Notes: a model not told the origin generated them from the sequence alone. A stretch of 64,000 bases of DNA from Paraflavisolibacter caeni (GCF_025628885.1 NZ_JAOTIF010000013.1:62001-126000), one strand, 5' to 3'; shown: positions 53,229-62,293, numbered from the stretch's first letter. Numbers and translations are program-made.

Positions 53229-54053
53229 TTATAGTGCAGCCATCACTCTATCCAATTCTTCAATGGCAAATGCATATTGCTCTTTACCAGGAACACCATG
53301 ATGCCATTTGAGGCCATTCTCCATGTAACTGACGCCTTTCCCTTTCACTGTATGTGCGACGATCAGACTTGGTTTCCCCTGCGCAAAAGGAAGGGCATCA
53401 AAAGTTTCTTTCAGTTCTTTGATATTATGCCCGTCGACGTGTCTCACTTCCCAGCCAAAACTTTCAAATTTCCTGTCAATGGGATCTGTATTGCATACAT
53501 CAGCAGTGCGTCCGGAGATCTGTAACTTGTTATAATCTATAATGGCGCAAAGATTATCCAGCTTGTAATGAGCAGCACACAAAGCGGCCTCCCAATTAGA
53601 ACCTTCAGGTAATTCACCATCCCCCAAAAGGGTAAAAACGCGGTATTTTTTTGCATCCATCTTGGCCGCCAAAGCGGTTCCGACTGAGATGGGCAAGCCA
53701 TGACCCAAGGCACCGGTATTTTGCTCAATACCTTTTACCTTTCTGGTAGGATGACCAATGTAATGAGACTTGTATCTGCACATTGTTTCCAGATCTGAAT
53801 AAGGGAAAAAGCCTTTATCAGCCAATACTACAAACAGAGCTTCCACACAGTGTCCTTTACTCTGGATATAGCGGTCCCTATCCGGAGAGGTAAAGTTTCC
53901 GGGATCCACATTTAAAACGCAGTTGTATAATACATTTAAGATATCAATGCAGGATAAACTTCCCCCTGTATGACCAGCCTGGGCGCCTACTATATACTTC
54001 AATATGCTTTTGCGGTAGGCAACTGATTTCTGTGCTAATTCTTTTTCCGTCAT
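53229..54053 (-). CDS. Transketolase N-terminal subunit
   Basis: From ATG 54053 (MTEKELAQKSVAYRKSILK) the protein has 274 residues. It is the diphosphate-binding half: AQAGHTGGSLSCIDILNVLY, SKGHCVEALFVVLADKG, TGALGHGLPISVGTALA and the thiamine diphosphate motif GDGELPEGSNWEAA ending in IDYNK. In-frame codons upstream of 54053 run through a C-rich palindromic repeat and are not part of the protein. That repeat sits six bases before the start codon, and could affect translation. Confidence 0.92.
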   Translation of the reverse strand: MTEKELAQKSVAYRKSILKYIVGAQAGHTGGSLSCIDILNVLYNCVLNVDPGNFTSPDRDRYIQSKGHCVEALFVVLADKGFFPYSDLETMCRYKSHYIGHPTRKVKGIEQNTGALGHGLPISVGTALAAKMDAKKYRVFTLLGDGELPEGSNWEAALCAAHYKLDNLCAIIDYNKLQISGRTADVCNTDPIDRKFESFGWEVRHVDGHNIKELKETFDALPFAQGKPSLIVAHTVKGKGVSYMENGLKWHHGVPGKEQYAFAIEELDRVMAAL

Positions 54054-54064
54054 AGAAAATCCCC

Positions 54065-54090
54065 CACACCCCCACCCCCTAAAGGGGAGC
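54065..54090. repeat. C-rich palindromic intergenic element, copy 2
   Basis: It matches the element at 5593-5618 at 24 of 26 positions, with core CCCCTAAAGGGG. Read on the minus strand it is a row of three G5 runs just before the transketolase start codon. Confidence 0.6.
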
Positions 54091-54166
54091 CTATACACAC
54101 TCCTCTTTCAGGGAAAAGGATTTAATATTATTTACTTATTTAGAATTATTGTTGTTGTGGACATGC

Positions 54167-55624
54167 TCAATTGAAGTTCCCTACCGTCAATGGATCAGGC
54201 GCGGAATTGTGATGATATACATCCCATCCCATATAATTCCCAAGAGCTTCTTTTAAAATACCTGCGGTGTTGGAAGCATTCATGACTACATGGTGCTCAA
54301 AACCATTGCGACAAACAAACTGCATCAATCTTTGCAAGTTTGGAATCTTCGCAACAGCCCTGGTTCCAAAAGTGTTCAATTCGTCATCGGTTAATGCGCC
54401 TTCGCCTATATATGCTTTGATAATGCCTTTAGGATCATCCGTGCTGATTCGTCCATAAGTAAGCGGCGATGCCGGGGTGCGGCCTGCCAATGCTCCATAA
54501 GTATTTTCTTCACCTATGGTTGTGCCCAAAATTGGAGCAGTGCTGATTTCAATGTCGGGCAGAAATGATTTAGCCCAGTTACCACAGTGGAATAAAACAC
54601 ATTTTTCATCATCATTTGCATAGTTGTTATTCCAATCCACCAAAGCACTTGGCGAACCTGAAGCTAACTGCATCGCATACATGCTTAAAGTGCCAGTTAC
54701 ATCTACTTCGCAGGCACTGGGAAGCATATTCTCGCTCATGATGCTCATGCTGGTACATACATTACAGCCATAGTTTTGCTGCAATGAGGTCCAGCACTGG
54801 ATAGCAGTTGCATCCAAGGCGTATTCATCCATAAAGGAATTAAGCGCCACATCCAATTTTGCAATCTGGACCAGCTTCTCGTGCGGCGTACGGCCTGAAG
54901 GAGCATAACTTTTTATTTTCTCCATTCTTTCCACAACTGTTTTATCAGCAAGGGAAAGCTTATTAGCATGCCCCAGGATTTGCGATAGATCTACAGTAAC
55001 TACAGAAATGCCATTGCGCTGTAATATCTTTTCACTATATCTCACTGTATTAAAGGCACCAGGGCGGGCACCCACAGCTCCAATACGCACTTTTTTCAAT
55101 CCTCTAACCACGCGGCAGGTAGCGGCAAAGTCAGAAAGATCCTTGAGGAAACCGGGATCTGAAGGATGCACTACATGTTTTGTTGTGAGAGAAAACTTGA
55201 TCCCGTACTGGTAAAAATTATTGCATACGGAAATCTTACCACACCAAGCATCCCTTCTACGGGCTACATCCAGTTTATTTAAATCATCAGGGTAGGCTTG
55301 TACCAATACAGGCACGTCCAGTCCTGCAAGTTTTATCGTATCAGCTACGCCTTTCTCATCGCCAAAGTTGGGTAGCACTACCAGAATACCCATGATTTCA
55401 TCAGCGAATGTTCTGAACAATGCAGCACATTTTTGGGCCTCCTGGTATGTTTCCACACCACCCAGTTTAGTAGCGCTTTCTTCGAGCATTATTGGTTTGA
55501 TACCAGTTTTGGCAAAAGCTTCCAAAAGGTCGGAACGGCACTCTCCCACCAGTCTATCAGGGAAAAAATCCCTGTTTCCGATTATAACACCCAGTGTAAT
55601 TTTTTCGTTGTTCTTTTTTAGCAT
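54167..55624 (-). CDS. L-fucose/L-arabinose isomerase-fold sugar isomerase
   Basis: The 485-residue protein belongs to the fucose/arabinose isomerase fold group. The N-terminal Rossmann-like part (LGVIIGNRDFFPDRL; GILVVLPNFGDEKG) is followed by SACEVDVTGTLSMYAMQLAS, which carries the Glu and Asp metal ligands, CVLFHCGNWAKSF, and a C-terminal FEHHVVMNASNTAGILKEAL with the conserved histidines. It should interconvert an aldose and its ketose with a metal ion. It differs clearly from classical FucI and AraA, so the substrate is open. It begins 10 bp after the DeoR stop and leads the catabolic genes. Confidence 0.82.
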   Translation of the reverse strand: MLKKNNEKITLGVIIGNRDFFPDRLVGECRSDLLEAFAKTGIKPIMLEESATKLGGVETYQEAQKCAALFRTFADEIMGILVVLPNFGDEKGVADTIKLAGLDVPVLVQAYPDDLNKLDVARRRDAWCGKISVCNNFYQYGIKFSLTTKHVVHPSDPGFLKDLSDFAATCRVVRGLKKVRIGAVGARPGAFNTVRYSEKILQRNGISVVTVDLSQILGHANKLSLADKTVVERMEKIKSYAPSGRTPHEKLVQIAKLDVALNSFMDEYALDATAIQCWTSLQQNYGCNVCTSMSIMSENMLPSACEVDVTGTLSMYAMQLASGSPSALVDWNNNYANDDEKCVLFHCGNWAKSFLPDIEISTAPILGTTIGEENTYGALAGRTPASPLTYGRISTDDPKGIIKAYIGEGALTDDELNTFGTRAVAKIPNLQRLMQFVCRNGFEHHVVMNASNTAGILKEALGNYMGWDVYHHNSAPDPLTVGNFN

Positions 55625-55634
55625 ATTTGAGTCT

Positions 55635-56399
55635 TTAGCCTGCTATGATCAACTCAATTTCATGGTCTTTAAACACCTGCTTGAATTTATCCTCAATAGC
55701 AGCATCAGTAATAATGTAATCGATCAATGATAAAGCCCCGAGGCTGGCAAAAGCACTCTTACCAATCTTAGTGGAATCGGCAACCAAGAAAGTGGTATCG
55801 GCTGCATCAATCATTGCCTTTTTAACCACCAAGTCACTGATACTTGGGTAAGTAAGACCAGCCTTCAGAGAAATACCTGCTGTAGCCAGGAATAACTTCT
55901 GCACATTAATGCCCTTGAAAAAGTCGGCCGCTTTCTGGCCAGTAAGGGACAAAGTTGGAGGCTTGAATTCCCCGCCAGTTACAATGACTTCAATACCTGG
56001 TTCTGCACCCAAGAGCAAGGCAATATTTAAAGCATTCGTTAGTACTGTCAGGTTTTTGAAACCCTTCAATTTCTTTGCAATCTCTGTAGTGGTAGTACCA
56101 GAATCCAAGATGATCGTATCGCCACTCTCAATGTATTCCAGGCATTTGCTTGCTATCAACTCCTTCTTTTCCATATTCTCCTGATTAGCCAGAGAAAATG
56201 CCTGCACCTGATCCTTAATATTTTTTAGAAAAGCGCCTCCGTGCTCCTTTATCACTAGACCATCCCTTTCCAACTTTTCAAGATCCTGGCGAATGGTCAC
56301 TTCAGTTACCTTGAAGATTCTTGCAAGGTCAATGACCTTGGCGGAACCATCTTCCTTTATTAATTCATAGATTTTCTCCCGCCTTTGATTTGGAATCAT
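55635..56399 (-). CDS. DeoR-family transcription repressor
   Basis: The 254-residue protein has an N-terminal DeoR helix-turn-helix (MIPNQRREKIYELIKEDGSA; VTEVTIRQDLEKLERDGLV) and a sugar-phosphate sensing domain (~75-230) with the family motifs ILDSGTTTTEIAKKL, VLTNALNIALLL, FLATAGISLKAGLTYPS and FLVADSTKIGKSAF. It is the first gene of the isomerase-kinase operon and is probably relieved by a sugar phosphate of the pathway. Candidate operators (TTTTCGTT direct repeats) lie before susC; a TTTTCGATTTT stretch lies before its own start. Confidence 0.92.
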   Translation of the reverse strand: MIPNQRREKIYELIKEDGSAKVIDLARIFKVTEVTIRQDLEKLERDGLVIKEHGGAFLKNIKDQVQAFSLANQENMEKKELIASKCLEYIESGDTIILDSGTTTTEIAKKLKGFKNLTVLTNALNIALLLGAEPGIEVIVTGGEFKPPTLSLTGQKAADFFKGINVQKLFLATAGISLKAGLTYPSISDLVVKKAMIDAADTTFLVADSTKIGKSAFASLGALSLIDYIITDAAIEDKFKQVFKDHEIELIIAG

Positions 56400-56605
56400 A
56401 AATCCAAGTAGTTTCTTTTTTGTTTAAAAATAATAATATTCTATGAAATAACCCAATAAAATCGAAAATAAAAGAAAAAAATAGTAAAAAATAGGAACAA
56501 CAAATGATTCGAATCTACCAGAGGCGGACAAGTTTGAATGAAGAATGGGAGAAAGGGAATGATATAAGGATATTAGGGTATGGGTTGGGTGAAAAATGGT
56601 TTCTA

Positions 56606-56671
56606 GGCTCAAGTACGGCTATGATACGGCTAAGGTACGGCTCAAGTACGGCTCAGGTACGGCTCAGGTAT
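56606..56671. repeat. Tandem 11-bp repeat, six units
   Basis: Six contiguous units fit GGCTNNNNTAC/T: GGCTCAAGTAC, GGCTATGATAC, GGCTAAGGTAC, GGCTCAAGTAC, GGCTCAGGTAC, GGCTCAGGTAT. Confidence 0.9.
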
Positions 56672-56721
56672 GGATTCAGGGTCAAGAGGAAGGGAGGGGT
56701 CAAAATCTGTTTCGTGCACTA

Positions 56722-56754
56722 AGTATACTTGAAGTGTGCTTGATGAGTGCTTGA
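56722..56754. repeat. 11-bp repeat, three units
   Basis: AGTATACTTGA, AGTGTGCTTGA and TGAGTGCTTGA follow each other exactly. The first differs by one base from the first unit at 32766 (AGTATACTTTA). Confidence 0.8.
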
Positions 56755-56865
56755 TCTATACACCAAACCTACTCCAGCTATGTAAAAGAGGGGAGATTTG
56801 GGGGATTTCGGATTTGGGAATTTAGTGATGCTGAGGTAAACAAATACCAAACTAGTAGAGCAGCT

Positions 56866-56975
56866 ATGGCTTTGATATGGAGTTAGTACGGGGTAGACAG
56901 GGAGTAACACCGGAGTATCTATGGAGTAAGGTCTCTATAACATCTCTATAACATCTCTATAAGGTCTCTGTAAGG
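56866..56975. repeat. Tandem 11-bp repeat, ten units in two sequence types
   Basis: Ten contiguous 11-bp units. The first six follow ATGGAGTNNNN (for example ATGGAGTTAGT, CCGGAGTATCT, ATGGAGTAAGG), and the last four follow TCTCTATAACA/GG, two of them identical. The register does not slip when the sequence type changes. Confidence 0.9.
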
Positions 56976-57135
56976 TTGGGGTGGAAATGAGAAAAGTAGT
57001 ATCTAAAATGTAAATATAAAACTGAGGTTGGGTGAAACGAAGGAGAAAAGAGCTATGCTGATTTGGATGAATCAGGAGGCGGAAGGATGAGGAATATGGT
57101 GTTGAGGCGTTTGGTTGGTGAGGTGGCGAGAAAGG

Positions 57136-57176
57136 AAAAACCCGGTTTATAACCTTAATTGGTTATAAACCGGGTT
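57136..57176 (-). terminator. Intrinsic terminator of susC-susD
   Basis: A 16-bp perfect stem (arms 57139-57154 and 57161-57176, loop TTAATT) is followed on the minus strand by a run of T residues. It lies 27 bases after the susD stop. Confidence 0.92.
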
Positions 57177-57203
57177 GCTGCTTAAATAAAAATCAACTTA
57201 GTA

Positions 57204-58649
57204 CTAATAACCAGGATTTTGTGGTGCCAGGTTGGGATTCTGGTTCAGTGAATATTGTGGCACGGGCAGTAATAATTTATTAGCATTCACTGCTTTTCCT
57301 TTTGCAGTAAGTACAGCGACTGCACGACCTGTTCTTTTTAAATCGAACCAACGTTGATATTCAAGGGCAAACTCCATGCGTCGTTCATGTTCAACGGCAA
57401 GATCAATTGTTGGGTATTTGACGGCAGGATATCCGGCTGAACCAAAAAGCGGAAGTCCAGCTCTTGCCCTTACCCTGTTCATGTATTGCGGATCGCCGGT
57501 AGCCTCGGTAAGCAGCAACAACACATCAGCGTAACGCAGTACTATGAAATTATTGTTGCAGGCTTCTGCTCCTCCATCAAGCGGCGCCGTAAGGTCCACC
57601 CATTTTTTATTGAACTTGATAGGAACAAAAACACCGCCTTTAGTATAACCAGTATAAAAAGACGCATCCTTGCGCGTGTCACCATCCTCATATTCATTGT
57701 ATAAATCATCCGTCACCATATTCATTCCACCGCCATATTTTGTAATGGAAAAATTTTCAAAAGGCGCAAAAGCTGGCCAGAAAGAACTGTAAGGATTGGC
57801 AGCACCACCCAGGTATTGAATTTCAAAAATCGACTCTTTAGTGTTTTTTTGGGCTGTTGTATTTCCCCATAAGGAAGTGAAAGAAGGCAACAAGTCGTAT
57901 TTAGAACCACCATAACTGTCTACCACTTCCTTCAAGATTTGCGCAGCCTTGGCTTTATCACCCATTGTAAGATATACTTTACCCAACAATGATTTAGCCG
58001 CACCTTTGGTCGCTCTTCCTTTGGCAGGCTCACTGCTTGGCTCTGTTAGATCAGTAGCTGCCGCCTTTAATTCCTCTACAATAAAATTATACACATCTGC
58101 CTTAGGAGTCCGCTTCATAGCATAAGCCTCCTCGCCAATGATCGGTTTTGTAACCAGCGGCACATCGCCATATAACTGAACCAAGTTGAAATAATACAAT
58201 CCCCTCAAAAATTTCATCTCGGCGATGATTTGTTTTTTATATGCATCATCCAGGTCAGCATCTACTATTTTATCCAATACAATATTTATCTGGTACATGG
58301 AGGTATAATAATCAACCCAAAACTGATAAACACCTGTATTGTTTGACGCAACGGTATAATCGCGGAATGCCTGCTGATCCACAATGGTAAACGAACCAGA
58401 AATAGCCAAGGTGGAGACAGTAGCATTATCAGACATTAATTCACCGGTAAACGACATAGCCCCCTTGGGTGCGTAAATTGTATATAAAGTTGCGTAAGCA
58501 GCATTGGTAGCCAGGTCAAAGTCGCTCTTGGTCTTAAAGACTGCATTTGTATTAGCGTTAGATATAGGGCTTAACTCAAGAAATGATTTTTTGCAACTGC
58601 TTATTAGTACCAATAATGCGAGTATATATGCTATTTTAGAATATTTCAT
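57204..58649 (-). CDS. susD: SusD/RagB-family outer-membrane nutrient-binding lipoprotein
   Basis: The 481-residue protein has a lipobox (LLVLISSCKK, Cys19) and a SusD fold: TPR-like helices with FLRGLYYFNLVQLYGDVPLV, KTPKADVYNFIVEELKAA, and the C-terminal EHERRMEFALEYQRWFDLKRTGRA typical of the family. It sits on the cell surface as lid of the SusC channel. It is short for the family (usually 500-650), which fits a small ligand. susC is 30 bp upstream. No glycosidase gene accompanies the pair, so the ligand is probably a free sugar or small glycoside. Confidence 0.95.
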   Translation of the reverse strand: MKYSKIAYILALLVLISSCKKSFLELSPISNANTNAVFKTKSDFDLATNAAYATLYTIYAPKGAMSFTGELMSDNATVSTLAISGSFTIVDQQAFRDYTVASNNTGVYQFWVDYYTSMYQINIVLDKIVDADLDDAYKKQIIAEMKFLRGLYYFNLVQLYGDVPLVTKPIIGEEAYAMKRTPKADVYNFIVEELKAAATDLTEPSSEPAKGRATKGAAKSLLGKVYLTMGDKAKAAQILKEVVDSYGGSKYDLLPSFTSLWGNTTAQKNTKESIFEIQYLGGAANPYSSFWPAFAPFENFSITKYGGGMNMVTDDLYNEYEDGDTRKDASFYTGYTKGGVFVPIKFNKKWVDLTAPLDGGAEACNNNFIVLRYADVLLLLTEATGDPQYMNRVRARAGLPLFGSAGYPAVKYPTIDLAVEHERRMEFALEYQRWFDLKRTGRAVAVLTAKGKAVNANKLLLPVPQYSLNQNPNLAPQNPGY

Positions 58650-58679
58650 TTTACTAACTTTTTAAGTTCGTGGACAATT

Positions 58680-61600
58680 TTAGAAATCCATCTTAACGCC
58701 GAAGGTTACAATTAAAGGAATCGGATAAGCTCCGTAGTCGGCCCCTAGTAACAAGCCCGGAGGATTGCTTGAATTGCCACCGTTAGCACCTGGTACAGAA
58801 GAAGTGCCGACAGAATAGGTACTGTTTTCCGGATCATAACCCACATAATCGCTGAACACATATACGTTTTCTGCATTAGCATATACCCGCACATTTTTAA
58901 TAGGAGTCTTTTTAAGAACAGAGTTTGGCAAAGAATAAGAGGCTCTCAAGTTTTTAATTCTTACGAAGGTGCCATCCTCCATCCAATAGTTAGAGTATCC
59001 TTGTATAAAAGCGGCTTTACCTTGAGCGTTGGCAGAATAAGTGGCATAAGGTTTAAATGTTTTGCCATCGCCGGGTTCCTGTTCGGATTTCCAATAGTTT
59101 GTTACAGAAGCATAGGAATTACGGCTATCGTTCCAGAACTTGCTGAAACGGGTCTGCTGATTCCATATCTCACTACCAAACACGCCTTGCAGCATAAAGG
59201 AGAATTCAAAGCCTTTATAACGAAGTGTATTGGTAAGACCTGCGGTAAAGTCGGGCTGGATATTACCTAAAATAGTACGGTCATTGATGTCAATCTTTTT
59301 ATCACCGTTCACATCCCGGATGATTGGATCACCAGGTGCCGCACCGGCATAATGTATGGATTTATCAACCTCGCTTTGGTTGTTGTAGATACCATCAAAA
59401 ATATATCCTTTGTAATTGGATATGGGCTGACCTACTTCTGTTACGAAATAACCCCATTCATCTATTTCAATAGGCGCATTGTTAGGCCCTAATTTCAATA
59501 CTTTATTCCTATTGATTGATAAATTGAAATCAGTACTCCAGGTAAAAGCCCCGCCATCAATATTTTTTGTGGACAGGCCGAATTCAAAACCCTTGTTTTC
59601 CATGCTGCCAATATTGGTCAATTGCGTTGTAAAACCAGTATAAGCAGGCACAGGTACGTTCAACAACATGTCTTTTGTTACAGACTTATAGGCATCTATG
59701 GTAATATTGATCCGGTTTTTTAATAAAGCCAGGTCGGCACCTATGTTATACTGGCCTGTTTTTTCCCATTTAAGACCAGGATTGGAGATAGATATCGTAC
59801 GCAAACCGTTTACAACTGAAGTACCGTTCACATAACGGGAAGTACCCAGCAAAGAAATGGAGCCATAATTTGGGATCAGGTTGTTACCTGTTTGTCCATA
59901 GCTCACCCTGAGTTTTAAGGTATTGATGGCCGCCATATTGCGCATGAAGCCTTCATCGGAAACCAGCCAGGCAGCAGAAACGGAAGGGAAAGTACCCCAC
60001 TTGGAATCTTCACCAAACCTTGAACTACCATCACGACGCAGCGTAGCATTCATGAAATACCTGTTTTTAAATCCATAGCTCACCCTGCCTAGCATGGAAA
60101 GCAATGACCATTCTTCGGCGAAATTTGCATTGGCTGGTTTGGTAATGGTACCTGCAGCATTGATTGTTCGAACCAGGTCGTTGGGGAAATCAGTCCCATT
60201 GATGGCGGTGTTTTCAAACCTGTTCTTTTGTGAACTATAACCGGCAACAGCACCCAACGTATGATCACCAAATGTTTTATTGTAAGTAGCAGTAAATTCA
60301 GCAAGCCAGTTCAGGTTTGAAGTAGTTTTTACAGACGCCTGTGCAGGCAACACACTTGAATAACCGTAACCCTGGCCAGCTTCCCAATACCAGTTGTTAT
60401 TAGTATTGGTCACGTTTCCGTTACCGCTGGCACGCAGGGTAAGATCCTTGATAGGCTTAACTTCCAGGTAAGCATTTGCCAGCGTATTATATGTCTTGTT
60501 TAATTTGTCGGCATAGGAAATCAAGGAATGCGGGCTCCATAATTGCACGCCAAATGTTTGAAAACGTTTCCAGGTAGAATTAGGATCTAAAAAGCCAAGA
60601 TATCCATTTTCATTGTATTCCGGGAAAATAGGATCACTTTGCAATCCCAGGCTCACTACATCACTTTTACCAGAGGTTCCGTCGGTACGGTCATTTGTCC
60701 CAGTAAAAGCAATGTTTAAACCAGCTGTTACCCGATCTGATATTTTTTGCCTGATATTGGAACGCAGGGAAAGGCGTTTATAAAAATTTTCAATCAACAC
60801 GGCTTTTTGATCCAGATAGCCCACAGAAAAGAGGTAACTGGTTTTATCTGTACCTCCATTTAACGATACCTGAGCATTGGACATTGGTGCTGTCTGGTAC
60901 ATTACATCCTGCCAGTCAGTGCCTTTGCCAAACTGCGCAGGATTTGTCAGAAAATCGTCAGGGATCATATAGTTTTTTGCACCACTAACCAGAGACCGTT
61001 TAGCATTATCATCAGTAGGTTTATTGTTCACAGGATCCAATAAAACCCATGCATTATTCCTGGCATCAATGTAATATTTAATCCACTCCTGCGCATCCAT
61101 CATATCCACCTTGCGAGTCACTTTGCTGATTCCTTGCTCATAGGCAACATTTACCTGTGTTTTACCCGCCTTGCCCAGTTTGGTAGTAACAATGATCACA
61201 CCGTTGGCTCCCCGGGAGCCATAAATTGCAGAAGAAGCTGCATCTTTCAAAATCTCAACAGACTGAATATCCTGCGGATTGATCTGGTTCAGATCAAAGT
61301 TTTCCAATGCCATTCCATCCACTACATATAATGGTGTAGTTCCAGCGGTAATCGAACTGTTACCCCGAATTTTGATGGTAGGGCCGAAACCAGGAGCGCC
61401 CTGAGATGAAGCAATCTGGACCCCCGGAACTGTACCTGCCAGAGATTGTGCTACGTTAGAAAAAGAACGGTCCTTAAACTCATCATATCCCACCGAAACA
61501 ACCGCACCTGTAACGGCACGTTTCTTTTGGGTACCGTAACCAATCACTACAACGTTTTCCATGGCTTTTGAATCTGTGCTCAGGTTGATGGCAAGCTCCA

Positions 61601-61862
61601 CTTGCTTACCCACAGCCACTTCCACCTCCTTGAAACCCACGAAAGAAAAAATTAAAACAGATTCATTACCAGGCACGTTGATGGAAAACCGACCATCTGC
61701 GCCGGTGGAGGTACCCTGGTTACCCCCTTTTACCTTGACACTTACACCGGTCATCGTTTCCCCGTTTTCAGAATTTGTAACACGCCCTTGAATCTGACGT
61801 GATTGCGCATGAACTGCCGTAATCAATAGCATGGCAAAAAAGAAGAGAAGACATTGTTTCAT
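58680..61862 (-). CDS. susC: SusC/RagA-family TonB-dependent outer-membrane transporter
   Basis: The 1060-residue protein has a signal peptide (ending AVHAQ, residue ~20), a carboxypeptidase-D-like beta sandwich (~22-105), a linker with NVVVIGYGTQKKRAVTGAV, the plug domain (~125-235, with IRGNSSITAGTTPLYVVDG and SVEILKDAASSAIYGSRGAN) and a beta barrel ending in FGVKMDF. All are diagnostic of SusC. It imports the ligand captured by SusD using TonB/ExbBD energy. It is the first gene of a two-gene unit directed toward the sugar catabolic operon. Confidence 0.97.
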   Translation of the reverse strand: MKQCLLFFFAMLLITAVHAQSRQIQGRVTNSENGETMTGVSVKVKGGNQGTSTGADGRFSINVPGNESVLIFSFVGFKEVEVAVGKQVELAINLSTDSKAMENVVVIGYGTQKKRAVTGAVVSVGYDEFKDRSFSNVAQSLAGTVPGVQIASSQGAPGFGPTIKIRGNSSITAGTTPLYVVDGMALENFDLNQINPQDIQSVEILKDAASSAIYGSRGANGVIIVTTKLGKAGKTQVNVAYEQGISKVTRKVDMMDAQEWIKYYIDARNNAWVLLDPVNNKPTDDNAKRSLVSGAKNYMIPDDFLTNPAQFGKGTDWQDVMYQTAPMSNAQVSLNGGTDKTSYLFSVGYLDQKAVLIENFYKRLSLRSNIRQKISDRVTAGLNIAFTGTNDRTDGTSGKSDVVSLGLQSDPIFPEYNENGYLGFLDPNSTWKRFQTFGVQLWSPHSLISYADKLNKTYNTLANAYLEVKPIKDLTLRASGNGNVTNTNNNWYWEAGQGYGYSSVLPAQASVKTTSNLNWLAEFTATYNKTFGDHTLGAVAGYSSQKNRFENTAINGTDFPNDLVRTINAAGTITKPANANFAEEWSLLSMLGRVSYGFKNRYFMNATLRRDGSSRFGEDSKWGTFPSVSAAWLVSDEGFMRNMAAINTLKLRVSYGQTGNNLIPNYGSISLLGTSRYVNGTSVVNGLRTISISNPGLKWEKTGQYNIGADLALLKNRINITIDAYKSVTKDMLLNVPVPAYTGFTTQLTNIGSMENKGFEFGLSTKNIDGGAFTWSTDFNLSINRNKVLKLGPNNAPIEIDEWGYFVTEVGQPISNYKGYIFDGIYNNQSEVDKSIHYAGAAPGDPIIRDVNGDKKIDINDRTILGNIQPDFTAGLTNTLRYKGFEFSFMLQGVFGSEIWNQQTRFSKFWNDSRNSYASVTNYWKSEQEPGDGKTFKPYATYSANAQGKAAFIQGYSNYWMEDGTFVRIKNLRASYSLPNSVLKKTPIKNVRVYANAENVYVFSDYVGYDPENSTYSVGTSSVPGANGGNSSNPPGLLLGADYGAYPIPLIVTFGVKMDF

Positions 61863-62017
61863 ATGACAACTTTTTGTTTAATGAGCATAGTTTAACTACA
61901 CCCTTTTTCTTTTGAAAATGGCTACTAAAAAATTGAAATAAACCAGATTGAATTATGGAATGACTATTTGTGTTCGAAAATCTTGAAGGGCTGGAGTTTT
62001 GTCTTTCAGTGCAATCA

Positions 62018-62035
62018 TTTTCGTTGTTTTTCGTT
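62018..62035. promoter_or_regulatory. Direct repeat TTTTCGTT, candidate DeoR-type operator of susC
   Basis: TTTTCGTT occurs at 62018-62025 and 62028-62035, 10 bp apart and so on the same face of the helix. DeoR-family repressors such as AgaR bind comparable TTTCGTTT direct repeats. It lies about 155-175 bases before the susC start, followed by a perfect TTTTCGAAAA palindrome. Confidence 0.4.
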
Positions 62036-62249
62036 TTGAAAAGTTAAAGCACATTTTGGTTTAAAAAAAATATTTTTCGAAAATTTTAGAAAATAAAGGA
62101 AAGAAATTAGCGCTAGTATTTGATTATCAAACAATAACTTCCGAGATTATTGAGGGAATCGGGGCTATGGGAAAGGCAAGATAAGTTCCCATAATTGCGC
62201 ACCTCGGTACTTCGAGGAAGAAAAAGAAAAGAAATTAATAGAAGAAAAT

Positions 62250-62293
62250 ACAAAAATAAATAGCCCTTTACCTGTTGAAGCAATGGGCTATTT
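62250..62293 (-). terminator. Terminator of the arsR-like gene
   Basis: On the minus strand AAATAGCCC (62293-62285) pairs with GGGCTATTT (62266-62258) across an 18-base loop, then ATTTTTG follows. Confidence 0.6.

Larger units (their letters stand above)
56400..57203. other. 804-bp repeat-rich spacer between deoR-like and susD
   Basis: The left part (56400-56510) should hold the promoter of the DeoR operon. From 56606 to 56975 there are three blocks of 11-bp units. The right end holds the susD terminator. A 72-codon ORF at 56504-56722 reads through the repeats and is not credible. Confidence 0.75.

Noticed and set aside
52229-54053. Transketolase broken by a frameshift
   Set aside because: The two parts end and begin at the normal boundary between N- and C-terminal subunits, with a 31-bp gap and a separate start; split transketolases are an established form.
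56504-56722. 72-codon ORF in the deoR-susD spacer
   Set aside because: It reads through the 11-bp repeats (LRYGSSTA-like repetition) and has no promoter or family support.
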